NCBI GenBank assembly: GCA_009777165.1
Contig: WRML01000040.1
Coordinates: 1-11,129, forward strand
Direction of reading: 5' to 3'
Origin: Kiritimatiellota bacterium
GTDB taxonomy: Bacteria; Verrucomicrobiota; Kiritimatiellia; RFP12; UBA1067
Length of the DNA stretch: 11,129 nt
Shown here: piece by piece, positions 1 through 5,968 of the stretch
Layout: each line of letters starts with the position of its first letter
How positions within the stretch are numbered: the first letter of the stretch is position 1
Made by a program: the position numbers and the translations under genes
The notes under the pieces: model-generated
Seen by the model: the letters and a program-made list of their open reading frames with translations, nothing else
What the model was told of the DNA's origin: nothing
The model's database searches: none

Positions 1-1384
1 TCACGCACGCGGCCGCCGCGTCAATGTCCGGCCACACCCCCACCGCCACCCCCGCGAGCAGCGCGGCCCCCAGCGGCGACGTGTCCTGAATCTCCGAGAC
101 CTCCACGTCGAAGCCCGAGATGTCCGCCTTGTTCTGCATCCAGAACGCGTTCTGCGTGGCCCCCCCGGAGACGACGATCCGCTCGAAGCGCGTCTTCATG
201 CTGCGCTCCATCGTCTGCAGGATGTGGAGGAACTGGTAGTTGAGCCCCTCCACCACCGCGCGGAACAAATCCGCTTTCCGCGTCGTGTTGCGCAGGCCGA
301 TGAACGCGCCCGTCGCGGCGGGGTCGTTCACCGGGCAGGTCGCGGCGGACAGGTACGGCAGGAACACCACCCCCCCCGCGCCGGGCTGCGTCTCCGCCCC
401 GCAACGCCCGAACGACGCGTCCCACGTCTCCTTGTCGTCCCCCGTCAGCTCGCGGCACCAGCTCAGCGCGGACGCCGAGGGGGCCCCCCCCCAGACCGCG
501 TGACGCCCGGGGGCCACGTGCGACTGCACGCACACGCCCGACCGCCCCAGGTGCGGGTCACAGACCGCCCGGGCCACCGTGGCGATCAGGATTTCCCAGC
601 TGCCCATCACGTTCGAGACGATCCCCGGGCGGTGGGCCCCCACCGGGAGCGTCCCGCAGAGATGGTCATGCCCCCCCAGGATGACGGGGGTCCCCTCGGC
701 CAGCCCCGTCTGCCGCGCCGCCTCCGCGCCGACCCCCCCCAGGGGGGTCCCCGACGGCCTGATGTCCGGCAGCAGGTGGCGCGGGATCCCCGACGCCTGC
801 ACAAGCTCATCCGACCACTGGCGCGTCTGCTGGTCGAGCAGCAGCATGCAGGTCGCCATGCTCGTGTCCGTCGCCATGACCCCGCAGAGACGGCAGTTCA
901 CGTAATCCTCGATGAGCAGCCACTTGTGCGCGTTCGCGAGGATGGCCGGCTCATGCTCCATCATCCAGCGCACACGCATCACGCCCGTCATTGCCCACGG
1001 CGGGAGCCCCGCGATGGCGAACGTCCTGTCCGCGCCGATGTTCTCCTCCCACCACTTCGCCTGGGGGGCCGTGCGCCCGCAATGCCAACTGATGAACGGG
1101 TAGAGCGCCTTCCCCGACGCATCCACGGGGACCCCGTCCATGCCCATCCCCGTGACCGCCACCCCCCTGATTTCGCGCGCGTCAAGGTTCGCGGTCACAT
1201 CCCGGAACGCCGCGCACACCCCCCCCCAGATACCGTCGGGGTCCCAGAACACCCACTCCGGGTGTTTGTCGGCAAACGGGTTGAACCGTTCCGTCGGACG
1301 CGATGCCGCCGCCACGCACCCCCCCCTCCCGTCATAGACCTGAACCTTGATGGACGTTGACCCCAAGTCAATCGCTGCTATCAT
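1..1384 (-). CDS. FGGY-family carbohydrate kinase, C-terminus cut off by the window edge
   Basis: An uninterrupted frame of 461 codons runs off the left edge. Family knowledge: FGGY kinases phosphorylate sugars such as xylulose, fuculose, gluconate or glycerol with ATP in the cytoplasm. Seen here: the N-terminal phosphate-binding segment (residues 3-18, IDLGSTSIKVQVYD), MGMDG at 80-84, the domain-boundary motif GGHDH at 237-241 (Asp240 is the likely catalytic base), and the C-terminal nucleotide-binding segment SGGATQNAFW near 406-415, followed by SPLGAALLAG near 436-445. About 30-50 residues are probably missing compared with the usual ~500. The start is supported by AAAGGAGG five bases upstream. 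Base composition is very GC-rich, with many GGG glycine codons that make runs of 7-9 G. The start codon lies inside the 3' end of a decayed transposase, so the upstream DNA is not ancestral. The substrate cannot be read from sequence; GGHDH resembles fuculokinase/xylulokinase-like members. Confidence 0.9.
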   Translation of the reverse strand, partial: MIAAIDLGSTSIKVQVYDGRGGCVAAASRPTERFNPFADKHPEWVFWDPDGIWGGVCAAFRDVTANLDAREIRGVAVTGMGMDGVPVDASGKALYPFISWHCGRTAPQAKWWEENIGADRTFAIAGLPPWAMTGVMRVRWMMEHEPAILANAHKWLLIEDYVNCRLCGVMATDTSMATCMLLLDQQTRQWSDELVQASGIPRHLLPDIRPSGTPLGGVGAEAARQTGLAEGTPVILGGHDHLCGTLPVGAHRPGIVSNVMGSWEILIATVARAVCDPHLGRSGVCVQSHVAPGRHAVWGGAPSASALSWCRELTGDDKETWDASFGRCGAETQPGAGGVVFLPYLSAATCPVNDPAATGAFIGLRNTTRKADLFRAVVEGLNYQFLHILQTMERSMKTRFERIVVSGGATQNAFWMQNKADISGFDVEVSEIQDTSPLGAALLAGVAVGVWPDIDAAAACV

Positions 1385-1770
1385 GTGCGCCTCCTTTCGG
1401 TGATGATGCGGGCGGGCAGATCCCGTCCCCACAATGAAATTTGTCAATGACCCAATTCACGGGATTGCCGGCGACGTAACGCGCGATGCACTCATGCGAC
1501 TCCGCATTGCGGATGACGTGCTCGTAATAATTGCGTTGCCAAAGTTTCCTCATGCGTTCGCCCCGTAATTTACAGATTTCCAAACAGTTCTTTGTGACCA
1601 GCGATTGATATGCCCCGATGATATTACCAATCGTTACCGCTGACTGACCGTTGGGGGTAAATGACTTTGTAAGCAACCATGATTTGCCCTTTTTCCTGAT
1701 AACGATATTGTACGTTTCGCTGAAGATACCCGAAGATTGAAAACACAATTACGATACCATGGATTAACCA
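1368..1770 (-). pseudogene. Decayed REP-associated tyrosine transposase (RAYT / Y1_Tnp), C-terminal part
   Basis: A 126-codon open frame (1368-1748) contains a typical RAYT C-terminus: a helix resembling IIGAYQSLVTK, then KLWQRNYYEHVIRN and YVAGNPVNW, which are the family's hallmark C-terminal motifs. Family knowledge: RAYTs are single-domain HUH (Y1) transposases of about 150-250 residues that act on REP palindromes. The N-terminal two thirds, including the HUH histidine pair, are missing from this frame. In another minus-strand frame at about 1744-1761 the peptide HGIVIV appears, which looks like the end of the PNHxHGIIxI motif. This suggests a frameshift plus 5' deletion. No ribosome site fits the first ATG. 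The frame ends 17 bases inside the kinase gene. I judge it inactive. Confidence 0.7.
1390..1397 (-). promoter_or_regulatory. Shine-Dalgarno site of the sugar kinase
   Basis: The minus strand reads AAAGGAGG, a near-perfect anti-16S match, five bases before the ATG at 1384. It fixes the kinase start. It lies within the coding remnant of the RAYT transposase, so either the insertion kept the kinase's own ribosome site or the transposase 3' end abutted it. Confidence 0.75.
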
Positions 1771-1826
1771 AAATAGACAATCAAATTTTGCGCAACAAAA
1801 CCCCGTATCGTTACACATTTTAATCC

Positions 1827-2045
1827 TTATGTACAAATGTCGTCTTTTGAAAGTTCGCAGTCTCTCAATATCTGCGCCAATAATCCGCGCCCGAGGGTTT
1901 CACCGCGATGAACAGGTACCGTCGTACATCGTCCGTCGGGATGTTTCAAGAAATGGTGACTGCCTTTGGACCGTATCACGGCAAAACCATGTTTGCGGAG
2001 AGCGCGAACCAATCCAATGCCCGTGAACGCCGGAAAAACACTCAT
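1827..2045 (-). CDS. hicA: HicA-family toxin, putative mRNA interferase (72 aa)
   Basis: The protein has the compact double-stranded-RNA-binding-like HicA fold signature: TGIGLVRALRKHGF (8-21), then RSKGSHHFLKHPDG (25-38) with the catalytic histidine in GSH (His30), then TVPVH (42-46) and LGRGLLAQILRD (51-62). Family knowledge: HicA is a ribosome-independent mRNA interferase neutralised by HicB. Length is normal for the family and all core residues are present, so it looks intact. Its ATG overlaps the hicB stop in an ATGA arrangement, indicating translational coupling. Gene order is antitoxin then toxin. Confidence 0.9.
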   Translation of the reverse strand: MSVFPAFTGIGLVRALRKHGFAVIRSKGSHHFLKHPDGRCTTVPVHRGETLGRGLLAQILRDCELSKDDICT

Positions 2046-2251
2046 GGCATCACCATCACACGCTGGACACCGATGAAACGGTTTGTGACTGGCGCATCTT
2101 CGACCTCAAGGCACAATTCAATGACCTCTTTGATGCGCCTTGTCAGCACGTCCAAAGACTTTGCCTGCGTGTGGCAACCACGTAATGACGGGACAGATGC
2201 TACGAAATAACCATCCTCGTCCTGTTCAATCACAACATTGAATTCTCTCAT
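2042..2251 (-). CDS. hicB: HicB-family antitoxin, short form (69 aa)
   Basis: The first 50 residues match the HicB partial-RNase-H fold: EFNVVIEQDEDGYFVASVPSL, then GCHTQAKSLDVLTRRIKEVIELCLE. Family knowledge: HicB binds and blocks HicA. This is the short type of about 70 residues; I see no C-terminal ribbon-helix-helix or HTH segment after residue 55, so DNA-binding autoregulation is uncertain. GGAG at 2259-2262 (minus strand) lies seven bases before the ATG. The gene overlaps hicA by four bases and is the first gene of the operon. Confidence 0.88.
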   Translation of the reverse strand: MREFNVVIEQDEDGYFVASVPSLRGCHTQAKSLDVLTRRIKEVIELCLEVEDAPVTNRFIGVQRVMVMP

Positions 2252-2278
2252 TTTCTTTCTCCGTTAAAGAATAGGGAT

Positions 2279-2308
2279 ATTGTCGCACATTCTAATGTTC
2301 AGACGCAA
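2279..2308 (-). promoter_or_regulatory. Possible hicBA promoter with palindrome in the spacer
   Basis: On the minus strand TTGCGT (2303-2308) and GACAAT (2279-2284) are separated by 18 bases and would start transcription about 20 bases before hicB. The -35 match is weak (3/6) and the -10 moderate (4/6). A 12-base perfect palindrome, ACATTCTAATGT (2287-2298), sits in the spacer, where a repressor would act. Because this HicB is the short form, the binding protein is unknown. Confidence 0.3.
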
Positions 2309-2363
2309 GGACGATTAACGGGAATCGGGGTTATCGCATTAAAAGCGTCCCGTTTTTTTAAAA

Positions 2364-2464
2364 ACCACAATGGACACAATGGGTTGCACAATGGGCACAA
2401 AGGGCTTTGTTCAAATAAACCCTGTCAAAACGCTTGCCCACGAATCCTCACGAATGTCCACGAA
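2364..2464. repeat. Short degenerate tandem motifs (ACAATGG and CACGAA units)
   Basis: ACAATGG-type units recur several times between 2364 and 2405. CACGAA recurs at 2439, 2449 and 2459 with an exact 10-base period. No coding potential is seen. These simple-sequence motifs look like decayed dispersed repeats; a role as binding sites cannot be excluded, though none lies at an evident promoter. Confidence 0.45.
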
Positions 2465-2491
2465 CCCCAAAAACATCAACCATCATTCGTG

Positions 2492-2665
2492 TATAGCATT
2501 TTAATTTGAAGTTGACACATGAGCATAGGAAAACAATGTTGTTCGTTTCACACAGAGCCACAGAGACACAGAGGATTTCTTTTTGTTTTCTCTGCGCAAA
2601 CTCTATGGCTCTGTGTGAAACAATAAGGGGGGCAGAATGTGTCAACGTGAAGTTAACTTGCTATA
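2492..2665. mobile_element. MITE-like 174-bp element with 29-bp terminal inverted repeats
   Basis: The ends 2492-2520 and 2637-2665 are inverted copies matching at about 24 of 29 positions, including a perfect 10-bp core (GTTGACACAT / ATGTGTCAAC). Inside, 2545-2565 and 2601-2621 form a second inverted pair with 20 of 21 matches, containing the CACAGAG motif. Nearly the whole element can therefore fold into one long hairpin with a 35-base loop. The extreme ends read TA-TAGC and GCTA-TA, compatible with a TA target duplication of the IS630/Tc1 type. There is no transposase gene inside, so it would be non-autonomous. Short ORFs over it are not credible genes. Confidence 0.55.
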
Positions 2666-2757
2666 ATGGAGTGCGGACATTCCTGTCCGCAAAGGGAAGA
2701 ACCGTGCAATGCGGACAAGAATTCCCCTGAAGGGGCGCATATAGTCCGCACTCCGTT
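2665..2757. repeat. GCGGAC palindromic repeat, 93 bp
   Basis: The ends 2665-2678 and 2744-2757 are inverted copies with 13 of 14 matches (core GGAGTGCGGAC). The left arm also forms a local hairpin with the adjacent sequence: GCGGAC (2673-2678) and GTCCGC (2685-2690). It begins directly at the end of the previous element and has no coding potential. It looks like a REP-type or non-autonomous insertion. Confidence 0.5.
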
Positions 2758-2780
2758 AAGGTTGAAAGCCTTTTGCATAT

Positions 2781-2917
2781 TAGACTAGTTGGGATATAAG
2801 GAAAAATACGCATAACATCTTATAGGCAAAGGACTTACGATAAAAGCGAATTTTTGGCGCAGTATGTTTGTTTGCAACGACTTACATGGGTTTTCTGTTT
2901 ATATCCCAACTGGTCTA
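2781..2917. mobile_element. Second MITE-like element, 137 bp, 18-bp terminal inverted repeats
   Basis: 2781-2798 and 2900-2917 are inverted copies with 17 of 18 matches (TAGAC[T/C]AGTTGGGATATA). If the element is taken as AGAC...GTCT, it is flanked on both sides by ATT (2779-2781 and 2917-2919), a possible 3-bp target duplication. The 100-base interior is AT-rich and holds no gene. Its terminal sequence differs from the neighbouring elements, so it belongs to another family. Confidence 0.45.
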
Positions 2918-2930
2918 TTAACGTAGCAAC

Positions 2931-3080
2931 TGTAGGGGCGTATCGCATACGCCCTTTCAGGGCTGAAAGCCTTGCGGATATTATGTGCAAGGCTTACAGC
3001 CTTGAGTTTATTTTGTGCTCCGTTTCGTAGGGCTTGCGCCCTTGTTACGCTATTGCCGTCAGGTTTTCAACCCTCCAAAG
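2931..3080. repeat. Mosaic of small hairpins (GGGCGTAT, AAGCCTTGC, GGGC types)
   Basis: Three stem-loops follow one another: GGGCGTAT/ATACGCCC at 2936-2954 with a 3-base loop; CTGAAAGCCTTGC paired with GCAAGGCTTACAG at 2963-2999 (12 of 13); and GGGC/GCCC at 3030-3041. A diverged direct copy of the middle unit (TTGAAAGCCTT then GCATATTA) lies at 2762-2782, beside the second MITE-like element. No gene is supported. It resembles dispersed intergenic palindromes seen in PVC-group genomes, which is my recollection and not a search result. Confidence 0.4.
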
Positions 3081-3266
3081 TAGGGACTTGGGAGATGATA
3101 CATCACCGTAGGTTGTATATACCCCCCCCTAAAAACGGGAAAAACCTAGGGTTAATCAAATGTTGTCCCATACGCGACATAAGAAATATCCAATGTAGAG
3201 ATACAATCCCCAACGCTCTGAAAAATGCCAACAGTTAAATATTCAAAGCCACCCTCAAGCCCTTCG
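3081..3266. other. Intergenic remainder with no recognised feature
   Basis: This stretch lies between the repeat cluster and the stop codon of the 91-residue gene. It includes a CCCCCCCC run near 3122-3129 and an AT-rich tail. I see no credible gene, promoter or clear rho-independent terminator here. Confidence 0.5.
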
Positions 3267-3542
3267 TTAAGCCAATCCAATACCTGAGACTTGAGTGGCA
3301 TTGGCAAAGTCAAGGTCTTTCTTCCTAAAGTAATCTAATGTTACTATTGAAGTGTCAGAATGTTCTTTATTGTCAATAATCATATTCTTGACTATCTTAT
3401 ACGTTATTGAATTTTGGTTAGATTCGACAACGGACACCGTCCACCCATCAATACAAGGTGGAGACACAACAATCCTGCATTGGCTTGTTCTAGCAGTGTT
3501 TTGTCCTTGTTTTTTGAACCATTTTCGGATAAGGGTTTTCAT
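3267..3542 (-). CDS. Small protein of unknown function (91 aa), coupled to the 2TM-GAF gene
   Basis: I do not recognise this protein. The frame is open further upstream (to 3593), but I chose the ATG at 3542 because it forms an ATGA overlap with the upstream gene's stop and has GAGTG before it. The longer version would overlap the upstream gene by 55 bases. The first 20 residues are very basic (MKTLIRKWFKKQGQ); the rest (about 22-91) looks like a small beta-rich domain, with RIVVSPP, GWTVSVVES and NSITYKIVKN strands. There is no signal peptide or membrane helix. Its partner is the membrane GAF protein, so it may be a coupled regulator, effector or immunity-type protein. Composition is AT-rich like its neighbour, pointing to joint transfer. 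Confidence 0.6.
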   Translation of the reverse strand: MKTLIRKWFKKQGQNTARTSQCRIVVSPPCIDGWTVSVVESNQNSITYKIVKNMIIDNKEHSDTSIVTLDYFRKKDLDFANATQVSGIGLA

Positions 3543-4588
3543 GCTTTCACTCTTTTTGGTTTCTCTGAACGCTTGTTTTTTTGATGTAACCATTTCTGAC
3601 AGTCAGAAACTACATCATAAATACCATCTGCAACGCCTTCAATCATAGGGGCTTCATAGTTGTTTTGAGCGAATGTACCTATCTTGTCTGAATCAATACA
3701 AAAAAAGCCAGCACACGTCATCTTCGCAGCTTTTAGTTGCGATATCGGCTTTAAAGGGAAAACTAATTCGCTTTTATATGGAGGTATTCCTTTTGGATAG
3801 TTGCTTGTCGTTTTATATTCATTCCTTGCTAGCGCATCAGGTACATTATTGTTTACATATGCTATCTCGTTTGCATTTTTATGTTTCATTCTCGACATTG
3901 CCTCAAGAAAAGCAGTATTCTCAAAAATCCTGTGGGTGATTTTTTTATATTCGTCTGTGTCTCGGGCGAATTTATGAGAAGAATCTCTGGCAATATTTAT
4001 TGCATACCCGACTTGTTCTGATTCGTTCTCTTTCATCAGCACTTTTATTGATACACAACAAGTGGCTCCTGTTAATTTGTCAAAAATGACTTTAATGTTA
4101 TTACAAAACGCCTCGAGCGCTTCGCGTATCTGTGTGTCGGAGATATTGCTTGGCGCCCTACCGTCTCTTCTTCGGTAAGCATGTATTTTTGAATAGGCAT
4201 CTTTCAGCCGGATAATTGCTTCGCCCCATATGGAGTCACTGCATTGTCCTGGGTTAACCTGATTTTCAAGTTTGTCATAGTTATCCTTTAACTCCTTATA
4301 TTCGTTTTGTAACTTTTTTACTACCGTACACAAAGAGACAGAAAACATACAAAAAGGAGTTATGATTATCAAAACTACACCATACACCAAAGGATATTCA
4401 GGGGGGATATTCAAACGATCACACCAATTGTCAGCTAGCCCCAGAACACTTAGGACATTTGGAACTACCAAAACAATGAAAGAAGAAATCAACGGTTTTT
4501 TAATTCTTTTGAATGCATCTCGACAGAGGCTTTCATACTTAGTTTTTTCAGATACAACCGAGTGATTTATATTATGTGGTTCGCTCAT
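3539..4588 (-). CDS. Two-helix membrane protein with C-terminal GAF-like domain (349 aa)
   Basis: Layout: a basic cytoplasmic N-terminus (1-32); a hydrophobic helix at about 33-51 (LISSFIVLVVPNVLSVLGL); a short loop; a second helix at about 66-90 (LVYGVVLIIITPFCMF); a charged, probably coiled-coil stretch (91-112); then a soluble domain from about 155 to 330. I read the last part as GAF-like from its rhythm: an N-terminal helix (ALEAFCNNIKVIF), a strand (CCVSIKVLMKE), a helix with FENTAFLEA, then YKSELVFPLK and the core strand MTCAGFFCIDSD, ending in a helix. Family knowledge: GAF domains bind small ligands such as cyclic nucleotides. A membrane sensor role is therefore inferred, not shown. 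No kinase, cyclase or nuclease motif is visible. The gene is followed by a coupled 91-residue gene. Composition is AT-rich, unlike the flanking chromosome. Confidence 0.75.
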   Translation of the reverse strand: MSEPHNINHSVVSEKTKYESLCRDAFKRIKKPLISSFIVLVVPNVLSVLGLADNWCDRLNIPPEYPLVYGVVLIIITPFCMFSVSLCTVVKKLQNEYKELKDNYDKLENQVNPGQCSDSIWGEAIIRLKDAYSKIHAYRRRDGRAPSNISDTQIREALEAFCNNIKVIFDKLTGATCCVSIKVLMKENESEQVGYAINIARDSSHKFARDTDEYKKITHRIFENTAFLEAMSRMKHKNANEIAYVNNNVPDALARNEYKTTSNYPKGIPPYKSELVFPLKPISQLKAAKMTCAGFFCIDSDKIGTFAQNNYEAPMIEGVADGIYDVVSDCQKWLHQKNKRSEKPKRVKA

Positions 4589-4593
4589 AAAGT

Positions 4594-4622
4594 GTTATAT
4601 CATTTTGACACAATTCAAACAA
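4594..4622 (-). promoter_or_regulatory. Possible promoter of the 2TM-GAF operon, leaderless arrangement
   Basis: The minus strand carries TTGTTT (4617-4622), a 17-base spacer and TATAAC (4594-4599). The -10 ends only five bases before the ATG at 4588, and no Shine-Dalgarno sequence is visible. If used, the transcript would begin at or next to the start codon, that is, be leaderless. The surrounding DNA is AT-rich, so a chance match is quite possible. Confidence 0.3.
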
Positions 4623-4834
4623 AAATCACTACTTGCCAGTGATTCCCTCTTAATACCATCAAGTTGATTAGTTAAGTCCAATCCCTTTACTCCAAAAAGA
4701 AACAATATAAAACAACAGATTACATAATACAAGCAAAAACTCAACAAAAACTTGATGAATGTTCTATATAATAATTTGAAAACAATATCCCGTATGGGAT
4801 GCCTCCCTCGGACGCAAGCCCCCTCCCCTTGCAT
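4595..4834 (-). CDS. Doubtful small membrane protein ORF, 5' end inside a repeat
   Basis: A 79-codon frame ends seven bases before the 2TM-GAF start. Residues about 20-50 form a strong hydrophobic segment (FIKFLLSFCLYYVICC, then FILFLFGV), followed by a polar tail. The only ATG lies inside the large inverted repeat and its first ~17 residues (MQGEGACVRGRHPIRD) are repeat-derived. The true gene, if any, would start at a downstream TTG or has lost its 5' end to the repeat. It may be a truncated remnant of a third gene in the 2TM-GAF operon, or simply AT-rich noise. Confidence 0.2.
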   Translation of the reverse strand: MQGEGACVRGRHPIRDIVFKLLYRTFIKFLLSFCLYYVICCFILFLFGVKGLDLTNQLDGIKRESLASSDFCLNCVKMI

Positions 4835-5027
4835 CCCGTAGGGATAGTCCGCTCGGTAGAAAACCGCACGAAAAAAAACATGGCATCCCGTAGGGATGCA
4901 ACCTGCTTACGGGTCGCATCCCTACGGGATTCGGGGGCGGGGGATATGCCCTTTTCTACCGAGCGGACTATCCCTACGGGATCGGGATGCAAGACAAGGG
5001 GAGGCTGTCGCACGGGAGCAAGCTCCC
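4787..5027. repeat. Large nested inverted repeat built from ATCCC-GTA-GGGAT palindromes
   Basis: The core is a perfect 31-bp inverted repeat, 4833-4863 against 4952-4982. It encloses a second perfect 15-bp pair (4885-4899 against 4916-4930) with a 16-base loop, and is bracketed by a 10-bp pair (CCTCCCCTTG 4822-4831 / CAAGGGGAGG 4995-5004). The unit ATCCCGTAGGGAT occurs at 4833 and 4885, its complement ATCCCTACGGGAT at 4918 and 4970, and a variant at 4787-4800. A separate hairpin, GGGAGC-AA-GCTCCC, lies at 5014-5027. The element sits between the two minus-strand operons. No gene is supported on either strand. It may be a REP/BIME-like structure, a non-autonomous element, or an mRNA-processing structure. 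Confidence 0.75.
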
Positions 5028-5107
5028 CTGACGAAAAGCGGTGGCGAGCCGTTGCACTCCATAGGTTGCGTCTTCGTGGCAGATGTGTGAAAGAATTTCA
5101 GCGGCTT

Positions 5108-5121
5108 GCGAGGACACTCGC
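5108..5121 (-). terminator. Short hairpin directly after the third defence-operon gene
   Basis: GCGAG-TGTC-CTCGC (minus strand) begins two bases after the TAA that closes the gene at 5123. No T-run follows, so it is at best a weak or factor-dependent end, or an mRNA 3'-end stabiliser. The rest of 5028-5107 holds nothing I recognise. Confidence 0.25.
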
Positions 5122-5122
5122 C

Positions 5123-5968
5123 TTAGTCATACTGCGCTTTTAATATCCTGCCGATTTCTGCTGTCTCTTTTTCGTTGCGTCCGGTTGTCTTCACTAGCAG
5201 CCCGAAACCTTTGTCTGTCGTTACCAATACGATTTCAATCAGCCCGTTATCGCGTATGGCGTGGATAAAATTGCTTGCGCTTCCTTGCCACGGAAGTGAA
5301 TTGACGATTTCAATCACATAGGGTGAATGTACTAACCGCTGTGCAAATTGCGTCAGGATATCTTTTCCATGATGCGCTCCGACGTGAATCTTTTTGCATG
5401 AAGGTGCTATTCCACACGTCACCAGGCAGACGGGGGTGTGTTGGAGTTTCCAAGCCGTAAAATCGGGATGCTCAAAATGCGCAGGGCATGACACGGATAG
5501 AATCGTTGCGTTACGGCTTTCTTCGCCCTCGATTCGCAAGGGAAATCGGATTGCATCCCAAAACGGTTCTGAACCGAATCCGATCCCTATCGTCTCATAC
5601 AAATACGCGGCGGCTAACCCGTGAACGGGCAATTCGCTCCCCCCTTTTGAAATGAAGAAACTGCTTTGTATGTATCTACGTTCTTCTTCGGAGTTATCGT
5701 CAATGAACGGGTAGCGATAAATACTCAGGAGAGTGGTGGCAAGAGTCCTTGCCCGGGTATCGGCAAGGAAATCCCTTACGGAGTAATTGCTCTCCAGCAT
5801 GATTTGGTCAAGGGTCTGGTAGAAGCGTATCCCGTTGAACCCATGTGATTTTTTGGGGTCTTTGGCAACCTTATAGGTCTCTATCAGTCGTTTGATTCGC
5901 GCATAGCACCCCTGAAAGTCAGCGGCGAGTGGTTGGATGGACAGCTCGTTAAAACACAGCGGTTTCAT
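5123..5968 (-). CDS. Third protein of the DUF262-ATPase operon, function unknown (281 aa)
   Basis: I do not recognise a named family. The frame could start at 5998 (291 aa), but I prefer the ATG at 5968, which overlaps the ATPase stop as TAATG, like the other coupled junction in this operon. Numbered from there: KPLCFNELSIQPLA (2-15), GFNGIRF (43-49), a predicted helical middle with LATTLLSIYRYPFID (about 76-90), GLAAAYLYETIGIGFG, then a beta-rich part with AHFEHPDF and HVGAHHGKDI. There is no signal peptide, membrane helix or P-loop. The clustered histidines and acidic residues could be catalytic, but I cannot name a nuclease motif. Position suggests it is the effector or adaptor of the module. 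Composition matches the two upstream genes, so the three probably moved together. Confidence 0.8.
   Translation of the reverse strand: MKPLCFNELSIQPLAADFQGCYARIKRLIETYKVAKDPKKSHGFNGIRFYQTLDQIMLESNYSVRDFLADTRARTLATTLLSIYRYPFIDDNSEEERRYIQSSFFISKGGSELPVHGLAAAYLYETIGIGFGSEPFWDAIRFPLRIEGEESRNATILSVSCPAHFEHPDFTAWKLQHTPVCLVTCGIAPSCKKIHVGAHHGKDILTQFAQRLVHSPYVIEIVNSLPWQGSASNFIHAIRDNGLIEIVLVTTDKGFGLLVKTTGRNEKETAEIGRILKAQYD

Noticed and set aside
224..1360. Long plus-strand frame of 378 codons across the kinase region
   Set aside because: It is antisense to a frame with all FGGY motifs. Its product is rich in Arg, Pro and His, typical of a shadow frame in GC-rich DNA.
2506..2730. 74-codon plus-strand frame and the 65-codon minus frame over the same DNA
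   Set aside because: Both lie within the MITE-like and GCGGAC repeats, and their residues derive from CACAGAG motifs.
3543..3593. Longer start for the 91-residue protein (extra 17 residues)
   Set aside because: It would overlap the upstream gene by 55 bases; the ATGA-coupled ATG at 3542 is more plausible.
4833..4982. CRISPR-like array of repeated units
   Set aside because: The units are in opposite orientations, internally palindromic and unevenly spaced, and no cas gene is nearby.
4741..5143. Frames on both strands through the palindromic region (peptides with repeated IPYGM/SRRDAT-like phrases)
   Set aside because: The peptides are translations of the inverted repeats and mirror one another; there are no ribosome sites and no domain.
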